Source: Desulfuromonas sp. (GTDB taxonomy: Bacteria > Desulfobacterota > Desulfuromonadia > Desulfuromonadales > Desulfuromonadaceae). Taken from it: 41,341 nucleotides of DNA. The DNA lies in assembly GCA_021162745.1 (NCBI GenBank), contig JAGGYC010000055.1, forward strand, positions 1 through 41,341. Reading direction: 5' to 3'. The translations under genes and the position numbers were made by a program. How positions within the stretch are numbered: position 1 is the first letter of the stretch; each line of letters opens with the position of its first letter. This document shows positions 17,581 to 26,152 of this stretch, one piece after another. The notes beneath the pieces are model-generated. The model had not been told where the DNA came from and made no database searches. It was given only the letters and a program-made list of their open reading frames with translations.

Positions 17581-19266
17581 TTAAGCGCGGGTCAAATCGC
17601 GGTAGCGGATGCGATGGGGTTGATCGGCATCGCGTCCCAGCCGTTTATGGCGATCCTCATCATACTCACTGTAGTTACCCTCGTACCACATCACTTGGCT
17701 GTCGCCCTCAAAAGCGAGGATGTGGGTAGCGATGCGGTCGAGGAACCAGCGGTCATGACTGATCACCACTGCGCAACCGGCAAAGTTTTCCAGCGCCTCT
17801 TCCAACGCCCGCATGGTGTTGACATCGAGATCGTTGGTCGGCTCATCCAGCAGCAGCACATTGGCGCCCTCGGTGAGGATCTTGGCCAGATGAACGCGGT
17901 TGCGTTCGCCACCGGACAGATTACCCACCTTCTTCTGTTGATCGCTACCACCAAAGTTAAAACGACCGACATAGGCGCGGGAATTAACCTCACGGCTACC
18001 AAGGGTCATCATCTCCTGACCGCCGCTGATCTCTTCCCAAATGGTCTTATCGCCATCAAGCACATCGCGGCTCTGATCGACATAACCAAGCTTAACGGTA
18101 CTACCTAACGTCATACTGCCGCTGTCCGGTTGCTCGGCTCCGGTGAACATCCGCATCAGGGTGGTTTTACCGGCACCGTTGGGACCAACCACGCCGACAA
18201 TGCCGCCGCGCGGCAGCTTGAAGTTCATATCTTCCATCAACAGCCGACCGTCGAACGCCTTCTGCACATGATCGGCCTCGATAACGATATCGCCCAGCCG
18301 CGGCCCGGAAGGGATAAAAATCTCCAGTTCGCGACTCTGGCTTTCACTGCCTTCGCCGAGCAATTTGTCATAAGAACTGATCCGCGCCTTACTCTTGGCA
18401 TGACGCCCCTTGGGCGACATGTTGATCCATTCCAGCTCGTGCTTAAGGGTGCGCTGACGCGCCGACTCGGCTTTCTCTTCGTTCTGTAGCCGCTTCTGCT
18501 TCTGATCCAGCCACGACGAGTAGTTGCCCTGCCACGGAATACCGTGACCGCGATCCAGCTCCAGAATCCAACCGGCCACATTGTCGAGGAAGTAACGGTC
18601 GTGGGTAACAGCGATAACGGTACCGGCATAGCGTTGCAAGTGCTGCTCCAGCCAGGCCACGGTTTCGGCATCAAGGTGGTTGGTCGGCTCATCGAGCAGC
18701 AGGATATCCGGCTTCTGCAACAGCAGGCGACATAGCGCGACGCGGCGACGCTCGCCACCGGAGAGCACCTTGACCTCGGCATCGGCCGGTGGGCAACGTA
18801 AAGCGTCCATGGCCAGATCAAGGCGTGAATCGAGATCCCAGGCATCCAGCGCATCGAGCTTGTCCTGCACCTTGGCCTGACGATCACACAGCTTGGCCAT
18901 GGCGTCATCATCCATTACCTCGCCGAAGGCCATGTTGATCTCTTCAAACTCCTTGAGCAGATCAACGGTTTCCTGAACGCCCTCTTCCACCACCTGACGC
19001 ACGGTCTTGGCATCATCGAGCTGCGGTTCCTGCTCCAGGTAGCCGACGCTGTAACCTTCGGACAGCACCGCTTCGCCGTTAAAGTCCTTATCCACCCCGG
19101 CCATGATCCGCAGCAGACTACTCTTACCCGAACCATTGAGACCGAGAACGCCGATCTTGGCACCGTAGAAATAGGACAGGGAGATGTCCTTGATCACCGG
19201 CTGTTTATTGTAACTCTTGCTGACCTTCATCATGCTATAGATAATTTTTTTGCTATCTTCACTCAT
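17581..19266 (-). CDS. ettA: Energy-dependent translational throttle protein EttA (ABC-F ATPase)
   Basis: A 561-residue soluble protein with two ABC ATPase domains. First domain: GLNGSGKSS Walker A near 42-50, LSGGERRRVAL signature and DEPTNHLD Walker B. Second domain: GPNGAGKTT, LSGGERNRVHL and DEPTNDLD. There are no membrane segments. The domains are joined by an arm/linker rich in basic residues (SPKGRHAKSKARISSY), which in EttA reaches the ribosomal E site and tRNA. Length (E. coli EttA 555) and the inter-domain linker support EttA over Uup or other ABC-F members. AGGAG precedes the ATG at 19266. Monocistronic and convergent with the cytochrome cluster. Confidence 0.95.
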   Translation of the reverse strand: MSEDSKKIIYSMMKVSKSYNKQPVIKDISLSYFYGAKIGVLGLNGSGKSSLLRIMAGVDKDFNGEAVLSEGYSVGYLEQEPQLDDAKTVRQVVEEGVQETVDLLKEFEEINMAFGEVMDDDAMAKLCDRQAKVQDKLDALDAWDLDSRLDLAMDALRCPPADAEVKVLSGGERRRVALCRLLLQKPDILLLDEPTNHLDAETVAWLEQHLQRYAGTVIAVTHDRYFLDNVAGWILELDRGHGIPWQGNYSSWLDQKQKRLQNEEKAESARQRTLKHELEWINMSPKGRHAKSKARISSYDKLLGEGSESQSRELEIFIPSGPRLGDIVIEADHVQKAFDGRLLMEDMNFKLPRGGIVGVVGPNGAGKTTLMRMFTGAEQPDSGSMTLGSTVKLGYVDQSRDVLDGDKTIWEEISGGQEMMTLGSREVNSRAYVGRFNFGGSDQQKKVGNLSGGERNRVHLAKILTEGANVLLLDEPTNDLDVNTMRALEEALENFAGCAVVISHDRWFLDRIATHILAFEGDSQVMWYEGNYSEYDEDRHKRLGRDADQPHRIRYRDLTRA

Positions 19267-19384
19267 TTACGTCATCTCCTGATCAGTTTATGGTCTGTTT
19301 AACTCAATCTTTATATTTTCTCTTAGCTGGCAAACTCAATCACAACGGTTCTATATTGCCAACTATGAAATGCATTACTATCAA

Positions 19385-19575
19385 TATAGACAACCCGTAA
19401 GGGATCAGGGCTACATTGCAGGTCACGCTGTGTGTTGACCTGCACCGCCGTAATCAGTTAACGCGGCAGTATCTTACTTTGGTTTTAAACCCATTTCTTT
19501 GCCTACTTTCTTTGGGGGTTTGCAAAGAAAGTATGTCATCGAGCGGGGACGAACCCCCGCGAACTTGATCTTGAT
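19385..19575 (+). repeat. Dispersed structured repeat, copy A
   Basis: A divergent copy of the intergenic repeat. The core hairpin arms ACTTTCTTTG (19505-19514) and CAAAGAAAGT (19523-19532) pair perfectly, extended by a flanking T-A pair. They are followed by a GCGGGG...CCCCGC stem and the conserved GAACTTGATCTT end. The left part has diverged and carries its own 8-bp hairpin. Confidence 0.75.
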
Positions 19576-19605
19576 TTACAGGTGTCCACAACCAACCATT
19601 CTCAT

Positions 19606-19659
19606 CATTTCACATCCACGGCATTGTACGGACTTTGTCGCCATCCGCCAATAGCTTAT
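19606..19659. repeat. Imperfect direct repeat, left copy (flanks the GGDEF gene)
   Basis: About 54 bp, roughly 80 percent identical to 20999-21053; both contain CGCCAATAGCT and a conserved CATTTCACA start. Same orientation on both sides of the diguanylate cyclase gene. Confidence 0.7.
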
Positions 19660-19899
19660 CTGAGACAGAATGACACGTCTACGATTACAGGTTGAAGCAG
19701 CTGAAAAGTTTAGATATTCTAGCTCTGTTGTGAGTCAGGCGGCCAAACACGGCGAGCAATTGTTTAAAGATGATGAGATACTGCTGTTCTCGCTGCAACA
19801 CGTAGATTTTATTGAATTGTTCCTTTTTTGTCTGCTGCTTTGACCAAAAATTGACTGGATCACCAATAGACTCCAGTCGAGCTTGGAGAGTTTTTGTTT

Positions 19900-20994
19900 A
19901 TGTTGAGAATTGCCGATCACATAAGAAATCTCTTTTCAGAATCTCCAGAGTATCTTGACAAGAAACTGGAGGAACACCGTTTTTCATCAGGTGTAATATT
20001 TGCAATCTTTGTAGCTACGGCCGTTATACTCTGGCTCTGGGATTATGTTGTTGACCCTGTTGGCGCTGAAAACACTGTCGCCCTCAGATGTAGTTTCCTT
20101 TTCTGTGCTTTTCTCTCCCTGATATATAAATTCGCCAAAAATAAACATGTTTTAATGCTCACATACATTGTGTTTGCCGTTGTTATTGGTGAAACAATAT
20201 TTCTGAAGATATTGGAACGGCTGGAAAATGGTTTCGTGTACGGTACAGGTGGATTTTTATTCTGGATGTTTCTCTCTTCTTTGGTTCTGCGCTGTTTTTC
20301 TCTACGGGTTAACTTTTCCCTTACATTTTTTACCGTAGCATTTCCGCATCTGCTGGCCTTAGCCGGGGGAGTAGATGGTTTTATGCATGGCTATTATGCC
20401 GTTTTTATATGGCCGGGAGCATTTACGGCGATGATGGTGCAGCTTGTTCTTGCTCAAAGTGATATGCAGAAGCATAAGACAGAAGTAGCGCTGGAACGTG
20501 CATCCAATACTGATGCTCTCACCGGAGCCAGCAACAGACGGCATTTCATGGGCTTGCTCAGACAGGAGATTGTCCGCAGTGACCGTTTTGACCACAATTT
20601 TTCACTGATGTCGCTGGATATTGACCATTTCAAGAGGATCAACGACAAATATGGTCATCCTACAGGGGATACTGCTCTTTGCACATTTGTCGAGATATGT
20701 TGTCAATCTGTTCGCAACATCGATACAGTTTCCCGCCTTGGCGGCGAGGAGTTTGCAATACTGCTTCCAGAAACGGACATTGATGGTGCCATGGCTATGG
20801 CGGAACGGACTCGCGCTGCTATTGAAGATACTTTATTTGACATAGGTGGAAATGAATTTAAGCTCACCACAAGTATAGGCGTTGTCTGTAGATATTCTAA
20901 GGATATGTCAGAAGAGACTCTTATTAAATTAGCAGACAGTGCATTGTATCAAGCTAAAACAGATGGCCGCAACAAGGTCGTCAGCTCTTTATAG
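19900..20994 (+). CDS. Membrane-bound diguanylate cyclase (GGDEF)
   Basis: A 364-residue protein: an N-terminal membrane region of about six helices (residues 25-190) and a C-terminal GGDEF domain. The active-site GGEEF is intact. An RNID motif lies exactly five residues before it, matching the RxxD inhibitory site, so product feedback is expected. The metal/substrate residues in DIDHFKRIND and DALTGASNRR are present. It makes cyclic di-GMP from two GTP. The sensor domain resembles MASE-like membrane modules but I cannot name it. The ATG at 19900 has GGAG about 11 nt upstream; an in-frame TTG six bases earlier is an alternative. Codons are more AT-rich than in neighbouring genes, and it is bracketed by direct repeats, suggesting later acquisition. 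Confidence 0.92.
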   Translation: MLRIADHIRNLFSESPEYLDKKLEEHRFSSGVIFAIFVATAVILWLWDYVVDPVGAENTVALRCSFLFCAFLSLIYKFAKNKHVLMLTYIVFAVVIGETIFLKILERLENGFVYGTGGFLFWMFLSSLVLRCFSLRVNFSLTFFTVAFPHLLALAGGVDGFMHGYYAVFIWPGAFTAMMVQLVLAQSDMQKHKTEVALERASNTDALTGASNRRHFMGLLRQEIVRSDRFDHNFSLMSLDIDHFKRINDKYGHPTGDTALCTFVEICCQSVRNIDTVSRLGGEEFAILLPETDIDGAMAMAERTRAAIEDTLFDIGGNEFKLTTSIGVVCRYSKDMSEETLIKLADSALYQAKTDGRNKVVSSL

Positions 20995-20998
20995 ATCC

Positions 20999-21053
20999 CA
21001 TTTCACAGGTACGGCAGTGTACGAACTTTGCATCAATTCGCCAATAGCTCTAT
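20999..21053. repeat. Imperfect direct repeat, right copy
   Basis: Right-hand partner of 19606-19659. It contains the promoter-like elements placed before the alpha/beta hydrolase gene. Confidence 0.7.
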
Positions 21054-21056
21054 ACT
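21028..21056 (+). promoter_or_regulatory. Candidate sigma-70 promoter of the alpha/beta hydrolase
   Basis: TTGCAT (21028-21033), a 17-bp spacer, and TATACT (21051-21056). The preferred start codon lies 8 bp beyond the -10 box, so the transcript would be nearly leaderless. This fits the lack of a clear ribosome site. Confidence 0.45.
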
Positions 21057-21063
21057 GCAGAGC

Positions 21064-22023
21064 ATGTCATTCTTTTATCCCGTCTTGATTACCGTCACCC
21101 TGCTGTTAGCCGTTATTGTGCTGAGCATCATTGTCATTGCCCACCGTGAGGCGCGGCGTTTAACCGAGCATCCGCACAACAAACGACAACAACGTTACGC
21201 CGAATGCCCCGATCTGCATCCCATGCAGCAACTGGTCGAACACCGCCTTGACGCCAGCCGTATCTGCCTGACCACCGCCGACGGGTTGAGCCTTGCCGCC
21301 CTCTATCGGCCGGCGCAGAACGGTGCCATGGTGATCCTCTGCCACGGTTACAAGATGGATTGCGGCGAGATGATCCCCATGGCCGCCATGCTGGTACGCC
21401 ACGGTTACGGGGTGCTGCTACCCGATCTGCGCAGCCACGGCAGCAGCGCTGGCGAACTGATCAGCTTTGGTCATCATGAATGGCAGGACTTGGACGCGGT
21501 CGTCGATTTCATCCACACTCAACAGCCCGCGGCCCGTATCGGCCTGTTCGGCAACTCCATGGGCGGCGCTCTGGCACTGTATTATGCGGCGCGCGAGCCA
21601 CGCATTGCCGCTGTGATCGCTCAATCGCCCTATGCCTCCATCGCCCACACCATCAACAAGAGTGTCAGCCGTTTTACCAACCTGCCACCCTTTCCCTTCG
21701 CACCGTTGATCAACTATTTTGCCGAGCGCAAGCTCAACTTCAACACCAATGAGGTGGCGCCATTAACACACATCGGAAACATCAGCCCACGCCCGGTGAT
21801 GCTGATGATGGGAGGCCGCGATCAGGTGGTGCCATCCGAAGGAATTTTTGCCCTGCAACAGGCCGCTGGCGAACCCAACGAGTTATGGTACGAACCGGAG
21901 CTGGACCATGTTGAATTCCATCAGCAACATCCGGTAGAATTTGAGCGGCGAGTGGTCGCATTCTACCGGCATTACCTGCTTGATGCCGCTAATGACAGGG
22001 TAGCTGACGACGAAACCATTTAA
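21064..22023 (+). CDS. Membrane-anchored alpha/beta hydrolase
   Basis: A 319-residue protein with one N-terminal membrane helix (residues 5-26) and an alpha/beta-hydrolase fold. The nucleophile elbow is GNSMGG (Ser165), preceded by an oxyanion-type CHGYK (93-97). A late Asp (GGRDQVVP) and His (ELDHVEF) complete a plausible catalytic triad. The family (BEM46/YqkD-like serine hydrolases) contains esterases and peptidases of mostly unknown substrate. I prefer the ATG at 21064; a TTG at 21028 lies within the repeat and the -35 element. The 3' end overlaps the convergent permease pseudogene by 35 bp. Confidence 0.87.
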   Translation: MSFFYPVLITVTLLLAVIVLSIIVIAHREARRLTEHPHNKRQQRYAECPDLHPMQQLVEHRLDASRICLTTADGLSLAALYRPAQNGAMVILCHGYKMDCGEMIPMAAMLVRHGYGVLLPDLRSHGSSAGELISFGHHEWQDLDAVVDFIHTQQPAARIGLFGNSMGGALALYYAAREPRIAAVIAQSPYASIAHTINKSVSRFTNLPPFPFAPLINYFAERKLNFNTNEVAPLTHIGNISPRPVMLMMGGRDQVVPSEGIFALQQAAGEPNELWYEPELDHVEFHQQHPVEFERRVVAFYRHYLLDAANDRVADDETI

Positions 22024-22711
22024 CCGCCACCGGCAAGGTCAGACAGAGTAAGGCGATCGCCGCCAATCGTTGCAGCGGCTCACTGATCAGCTCGGCACCC
22101 ACGCCCAACTGCGCCTGCACCTGTAGATCCAAGGCCACATACAGCCAGTCGACCACCAAACCGGACACCACCGCCCCCAGTGCCACCATCAACAGATAGA
22201 CCAGCGTCGCCCGCCGTCCCAGCAGATGGATCAGCACCGTCAACGAGGTGATATTGGTGGCAGGACCGGCGAGGAGAAACACCCGTGCCGCACCGGGACT
22301 TACCCCCCTGCATAATCAGCGCCGCAGCAATGGGGGTCGAGGCACTGGCACAGATATAGATGGGGATCCCCACCGCCAGCATGATCAGCATCGACGGCAA
22401 GCCTCCGCCCAACCAGCGCTGCATCAATTCTTGCGGAACCAGGGTGGTGATCAACCCGGCCAGCAACAAACCAATGAAGAACCAGCCCGCCATATCCGCC
22501 CACACTGGGGTAAAGGCATAGCGTAAGCCATCACGCAAAGAACGGCGACTGAGGGGCTGTGGCAACAGCAACGATTCAGGGCGCTCCTGGCGCTGAGGCA
22601 ACAGATTTTCCACCACCCCAGCAGCGATGGCGGTAGACAACGCCGCCAGAGGTCGGGCAATGGTTAGTAACGGATCAAGGCTTCATTTATAATGCTCAGT
22701 ATAAAGGTCAT
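21989..22711 (-). pseudogene. Broken UPF0718/DUF318-type permease (internal deletion plus frameshift)
   Basis: Pieces of one membrane permease can be read in different frames. The start (MTFILSIINEA, ATG at 22711) jumps after 11-13 codons to LDPLLTIARPLAAL in another frame and hits a stop in its own frame. In this family about 100 residues, including the CSCG segment, normally lie between those parts, so an internal deletion at about 22670-22682 is inferred. A second lesion is a run of six C (22303-22308 on plus) where five would restore ALIMQGVSPGAARVFLLAGP. The tail is intact to the stop at 21989. The ATG overlaps the TPR stop (ATGA). Intact relatives are membrane permeases, some linked to metal or metalloid export. 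Confidence 0.85.
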
Positions 22712-23982
22712 GGTGTCCGTTCCTGCAACTGACGAAGCAACTCCTTAGCCCGTTGTCGTTGTTCAGAAAACCTTTGCGCCTGACGAAGGGCCAGGCGTGC
22801 CTCAGCCCACAGTTCACCATTCCAGGCGGCATAGGCCGTCATCAACCACAACGGCCCCGGCTGCTCAGACTGCTTTGCCAATCGCCCGAACAACTCACTG
22901 GCCTCGGCATAACGCTCAAGGCTGAACAGCAGCTGCCCCTGTAATTGTAACAGCTCTGGATCGCTCTGTGCCCCCTGCTGCTGCGTCCAATACAATGCCT
23001 GCTGCGGTTGATGCAGATTCAGGCTGGCGTGGGCGAGGCGGGTCAGCACCTGACGGTCATGAGGCTGAGTTTTCAGCAATTGCTGATAATAGTGCTGCGC
23101 CTGCTGCGGCACGCCGAGGCTGAGGTGAAGATCGGCCAGCAGCCGGGTTTGTTCAGTGCTGAGCGGTTGCAGATAGCCCACCACTTTCAGCGCCACCAAG
23201 CCCTGTTCATAGTGTCCTGCTTCAAGATGGAGATGGGTAAGCAACGTCCACCAGCGCGAGTGTAAACCATCCTCATCAGTGTAGCGATTCAGGGCGTTCA
23301 ACGCCTGATCGCTCATCCCCAGCACCATGTATTGCTGCACCAGCAATTCACGCCAACGACGCTGCGGCTCATGCTGGGTGTGCTCAGCCAGAAACTGCAA
23401 TTGCGGCAGCGCCTGACGTGGTTGCTCCAATTGCAGATAAACCTGCACCAACGCCCCGCGCCAGCTATTATCAATCTGCTCTGCGGGTCGATCAATCAGT
23501 TGGCGTAACACCGTCAACGCCGACTGCGATTGTTCGGCCTGCAGGTACGAGAGGGCGGCATTGTAGAGCAAGGATAGACGCTCAGGCCGGGTCAGGGCAA
23601 AACTGCGTTCAAAGGCTTGCCCAGCACCAGCATAGTCATCACTGACATACAATGCCTGAGCCAGATTGAGCCAGCCCGGCGCATAGTCGGCCTGCTTGAC
23701 CACCACCCGGCGCAGCCAGGGAATCGCCAGGGCCGGGCGCTCGGAGAGCAGATAGGCATTGGCGCGACAGAAATCGATAAGATAGTGTCCACTATCCTTG
23801 GCCTCAATCCCCAGCAATTTGAGCGCCTGATCGTAGCGCTGCTGTTCAAGCAGTTGCTGTGCTTCGACCACCTTACGGCGCACCGCCAGCGGAATATTCT
23901 GTGCCGCGACCGCCACCACCAACTGTACCCCCAGCAGCATAACAACACTGAGGAGGATTATTTTTATCCACCGCTGCATCAT
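22708..23982 (-). CDS. TPR-repeat protein of the TonB2 system
   Basis: A 424-residue protein with an N-terminal signal or anchor helix (about 6-27) followed by successive tetratricopeptide-like helical pairs through most of the chain (for example YAPGWLNLAQALYVSDDYAGA and LLYNAALSYLQAEQSQSALTVL). It starts 3 bp after tonB ends, so the two are surely co-transcribed. Vibrio TonB2 clusters also end with a TPR gene downstream of tonB2. TPRs would bind a partner in the periplasm; the specific partner is unknown. The stop overlaps the start of the permease pseudogene. Confidence 0.85.
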   Translation of the reverse strand: MMQRWIKIILLSVVMLLGVQLVVAVAAQNIPLAVRRKVVEAQQLLEQQRYDQALKLLGIEAKDSGHYLIDFCRANAYLLSERPALAIPWLRRVVVKQADYAPGWLNLAQALYVSDDYAGAGQAFERSFALTRPERLSLLYNAALSYLQAEQSQSALTVLRQLIDRPAEQIDNSWRGALVQVYLQLEQPRQALPQLQFLAEHTQHEPQRRWRELLVQQYMVLGMSDQALNALNRYTDEDGLHSRWWTLLTHLHLEAGHYEQGLVALKVVGYLQPLSTEQTRLLADLHLSLGVPQQAQHYYQQLLKTQPHDRQVLTRLAHASLNLHQPQQALYWTQQQGAQSDPELLQLQGQLLFSLERYAEASELFGRLAKQSEQPGPLWLMTAYAAWNGELWAEARLALRQAQRFSEQRQRAKELLRQLQERTP

Positions 23983-23985
23983 CGG

Positions 23986-24654
23986 CTACGACTCCAACTC
24001 AAAACGGATGGTGGTGACCACCCAACTACGCACCGCTTCGCCATCAATGGTGCCGGGGGTGAAGCGCCAGCCGCGCACTCCGCGCTCGACGGTGCTCTCA
24101 AACATATCTTTGGGCTGCGCTTCAAGGATCTGCACCTGTTCGACATCGCCCGTGGTCGAGATCAGCATCTTCACCCGCACCCAACCCTCGATCCCCAGAC
24201 GCTTGGCGCGCAGCGGATAGATAAACGGCGATTGTGCCAGTGGCGTCAACGGCCGATCCAGGGCCGCACTGTCAAACACACTCGGCACCGGCTCCAACCG
24301 GGTCAACTGCACCTCAGGCATCGCCACCCCACCCAGGCTGCTGGGGATTTCCGGCTGCAACTGGAGATTAAGTTTCAACCGTTGAACCTGAGGTTTTGGC
24401 GTGCGCTGAGCGATGCGCTGCTTGACTACCTGTTGTTCAGGAGGCTTTTGAGCCGCTTGCTGACGTGGCGATGGTGATGGTGGAGACACCCGCACCACCG
24501 ATACGGAAACAGCCGGCAGCTCATCACGTCGCGGCTGTTGTTGGCCGATCAACTGCGGCATCAACCAGAACAACAGCAGATTGATCGCGAGCGTGGCGAC
24601 CACGGCCAGACCGAGTTGAACAGTTGAATTTTGTAGCCAAAATCGTCGTGCCAC
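23986..24654 (-). CDS. tonB: TonB-family energy transducer (TonB2 type)
   Basis: A 222-residue protein with one N-terminal membrane helix (about 13-35), a Pro/Gln/Lys-rich periplasmic linker, and a C-terminal TonB domain (YPLRAKRLGIEGWVRVKMLI near 145-165, then VRGWRFTPGTIDGEAV). It transmits proton-motive-force energy from ExbB/ExbD to outer-membrane transporters. The start is a GTG at 24654 with a modest CAGGA site. The short linker is characteristic of TonB2-like proteins. Unlike the tight spacing elsewhere in this operon, 458 bp of repeat DNA separate it from exbD, which may have put it under different transcription. No TonB-dependent receptor is present in the window. Confidence 0.9.
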   Translation of the reverse strand: MARRFWLQNSTVQLGLAVVATLAINLLLFWLMPQLIGQQQPRRDELPAVSVSVVRVSPPSPSPRQQAAQKPPEQQVVKQRIAQRTPKPQVQRLKLNLQLQPEIPSSLGGVAMPEVQLTRLEPVPSVFDSAALDRPLTPLAQSPFIYPLRAKRLGIEGWVRVKMLISTTGDVEQVQILEAQPKDMFESTVERGVRGWRFTPGTIDGEAVRSWVVTTIRFELES

Positions 24655-25112
24655 GCTTAGTGTCCTGTCATCGGTTATATTTTCGAGTGATCATTTTCAC
24701 GTCATCTCCCTAGTCAGGGAGAGGAGCTAATCAGCGATGTGCAAAAAAATGAGTTGTCGGAGTCCGCTGCGTTAACCCGATCTGCCGCTACGGATTTTCC
24801 CGTTCATGATGAAATATCATTGATCAAATTACGCGGGCCGCAAGGGATCAGGCCCGCCTTTCGCAGCTCGGGTAGATACGCGGTTGGCACACTGAAATCG
24901 TTGCATTGCACAGGTTGTTACTTTGGTTTACAAAGCCATTTCTTTGCACCCTTTCTTTGGGGCTTTACAAAGAAAGAGTGTCGCCTGCGGGGCGAATCCC
25001 GCGAACTTGATCTTATGGATTTTAGGGGTTTGATCAATATTGCTCCAGCACCAAACGGGGATGCCACTACAAGACAATTCTGCCAGCCTAACAATTTAAG
25101 CCATACAGGACA
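24655..25112. other. Non-coding gap inside the TonB2 operon
   Basis: 458 bp with no credible gene; a plus-strand frame here lacks a ribosome site and tracks the repeat. It is filled by repeat copy B (24803-25080) and a 7-bp hairpin (24705-24711 with 24716-24722). Confidence 0.75.
24803..25080 (+). repeat. Dispersed structured repeat, copy B
   Basis: A near full-length copy (about 280 bp) aligning along its length with copy D. The order is: GATGAAATATCAT edge, a GCGGGCC...GGCCCGC hairpin, a spacer with CACTGAAA, the CTTTCTTTG...CAAAGAAAG hairpin (24951-24976), a GCGGGG/CCCGC block, GAACTTGATCTT, then GATCAATATTG and CCAAACGG. Confidence 0.85.
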
Positions 25113-25529
25113 CTACTCTCCAGCAACACCGGCGGCCAGCGCCACATCTTGGGCCCCGGCCTGACGACAGGCATCCATCACCTCAATAGCTGTACCGGTG
25201 CGACTGCCGCGATCGGCGACAATCACCACGCTGCCTTCGGGATTTTCAGCCAGTGCCCGTTCAACGTGGATCCGCACCGCACGTATATCAATCGGACGAC
25301 GCTCGACGTAGATCTGGTCATCGGCGGTAACGGCAATCAGGATGGTGGCGTGTTCTTTACTCACCGCCGTGGCGGCGGTGGGGCGCTGCACATCAATGCC
25401 GGTTTCACGGACAAAACTGGTGGTGACCAGAAAGAAGATCAGCAGAATAAACACCATGTCGATCAACGGTGCAATATTCAGTTCCAGGGTTTGCCGTTTG
25501 GCGCGGCGGCTGGAGGTAACATTAATCAT
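25113..25529 (-). CDS. exbD: ExbD/TolR-family biopolymer transport protein
   Basis: A 138-residue protein with a single N-terminal membrane helix containing the conserved proton-path Asp (D24, in PLIDMVF), then a small periplasmic domain. It works with ExbB as a proton-driven stator-like motor that energises TonB. The ATG at 25529 overlaps the exbB stop as ATGA and has a GGGGAG ribosome site within exbB; an upstream in-frame start is less likely. It is separated from tonB by the repeat-filled gap. Confidence 0.93.
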   Translation of the reverse strand: MINVTSSRRAKRQTLELNIAPLIDMVFILLIFFLVTTSFVRETGIDVQRPTAATAVSKEHATILIAVTADDQIYVERRPIDIRAVRIHVERALAENPEGSVVIVADRGSRTGTAIEVMDACRQAGAQDVALAAGVAGE

Positions 25530-26152
25530 AGTACGCTCTCCCCCGACAATTCTCGCGACAACTCCCGTTTCAGGCACAACCCCAGTGAGCTGAGGCGCTG
25601 CTTGAGATTTTCGGCGCGTCGCTGAAGGAAATTGCGCATATACAGACCCGGAATGGCAATCAACAGACCAGTCTGGGTGGTGACCAGCGCTTCGGAGATA
25701 CCACCGGCCATAGCCCGAGCATTGCCGGTGCCAAACAGGGCGATACTGTCAAAGGTGGTGATCATCCCCACCACGGTGCCGAGCAAGCCGAGCAGCGGCG
25801 CAATGGCCGCCAACACGCCGATCAGCGTCAGCCCCCGCTCCAGACGTGCCGCAACCGTCAACAATGCTTCATCGACCACATGGCCATCCAGTTGCGGATA
25901 GCCACTTTTACGACTAACGAATTCGCTGACCAGCCGCGAAGTAATACCGGCATACTCAGCCGGTGGCAACACACCACGGCGGGCGTAATCGATGGCTTGA
26001 GCCTCGGCCATGTTGTGATCGTACAACCCCTTCAGACATAACAGCCGCTGAATAATCAGCGCCCACATCAGCAGTGACACCGCCACCAGCGGCCACATGA
26101 TAATGCCGCCGGTGCTCAGGTAATCTTCGATCGTACGCCATGATGCCATCAT
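25526..26152 (-). CDS. exbB: ExbB/MotA/TolQ-family proton channel subunit
   Basis: A 208-residue inner-membrane protein with three membrane helices (about 18-38, 110-135, 150-172). The two C-terminal ones carry the family motif APLLGLLGTVVGMI and the GGISEALVTTQTGLLIAIP stretch. It forms the proton channel with ExbD. It begins at the ATG at 26152, overlapping the ttpC stop (ATGATGG arrangement, with a second in-frame ATG immediately following), and overlaps exbD by ATGA at its end. This is the short ExbB2-type partner next to the long TtpC. Confidence 0.93.
   Translation of the reverse strand: MMASWRTIEDYLSTGGIIMWPLVAVSLLMWALIIQRLLCLKGLYDHNMAEAQAIDYARRGVLPPAEYAGITSRLVSEFVSRKSGYPQLDGHVVDEALLTVAARLERGLTLIGVLAAIAPLLGLLGTVVGMITTFDSIALFGTGNARAMAGGISEALVTTQTGLLIAIPGLYMRNFLQRRAENLKQRLSSLGLCLKRELSRELSGESVL

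Larger units (their letters stand above)
19267..19899. other. Gene-poor region upstream of ettA and of the diguanylate cyclase
   Basis: 633 bp without a convincing gene. It holds the ettA upstream region, one copy of the dispersed hairpin repeat (19385-19575), one arm of the direct repeat flanking the GGDEF gene (19606-19659), and a 7-bp inverted repeat (19853-19859 with 19872-19878) just before the GGDEF ribosome site. The DNA from about 19660 on is AT-rich. Confidence 0.6.

Noticed and set aside
24739-25164. 141-codon plus-strand frame between tonB and exbD
   Set aside because: It runs through the dispersed repeat and into the exbD 3' end, has no ribosome site and no recognisable domain.
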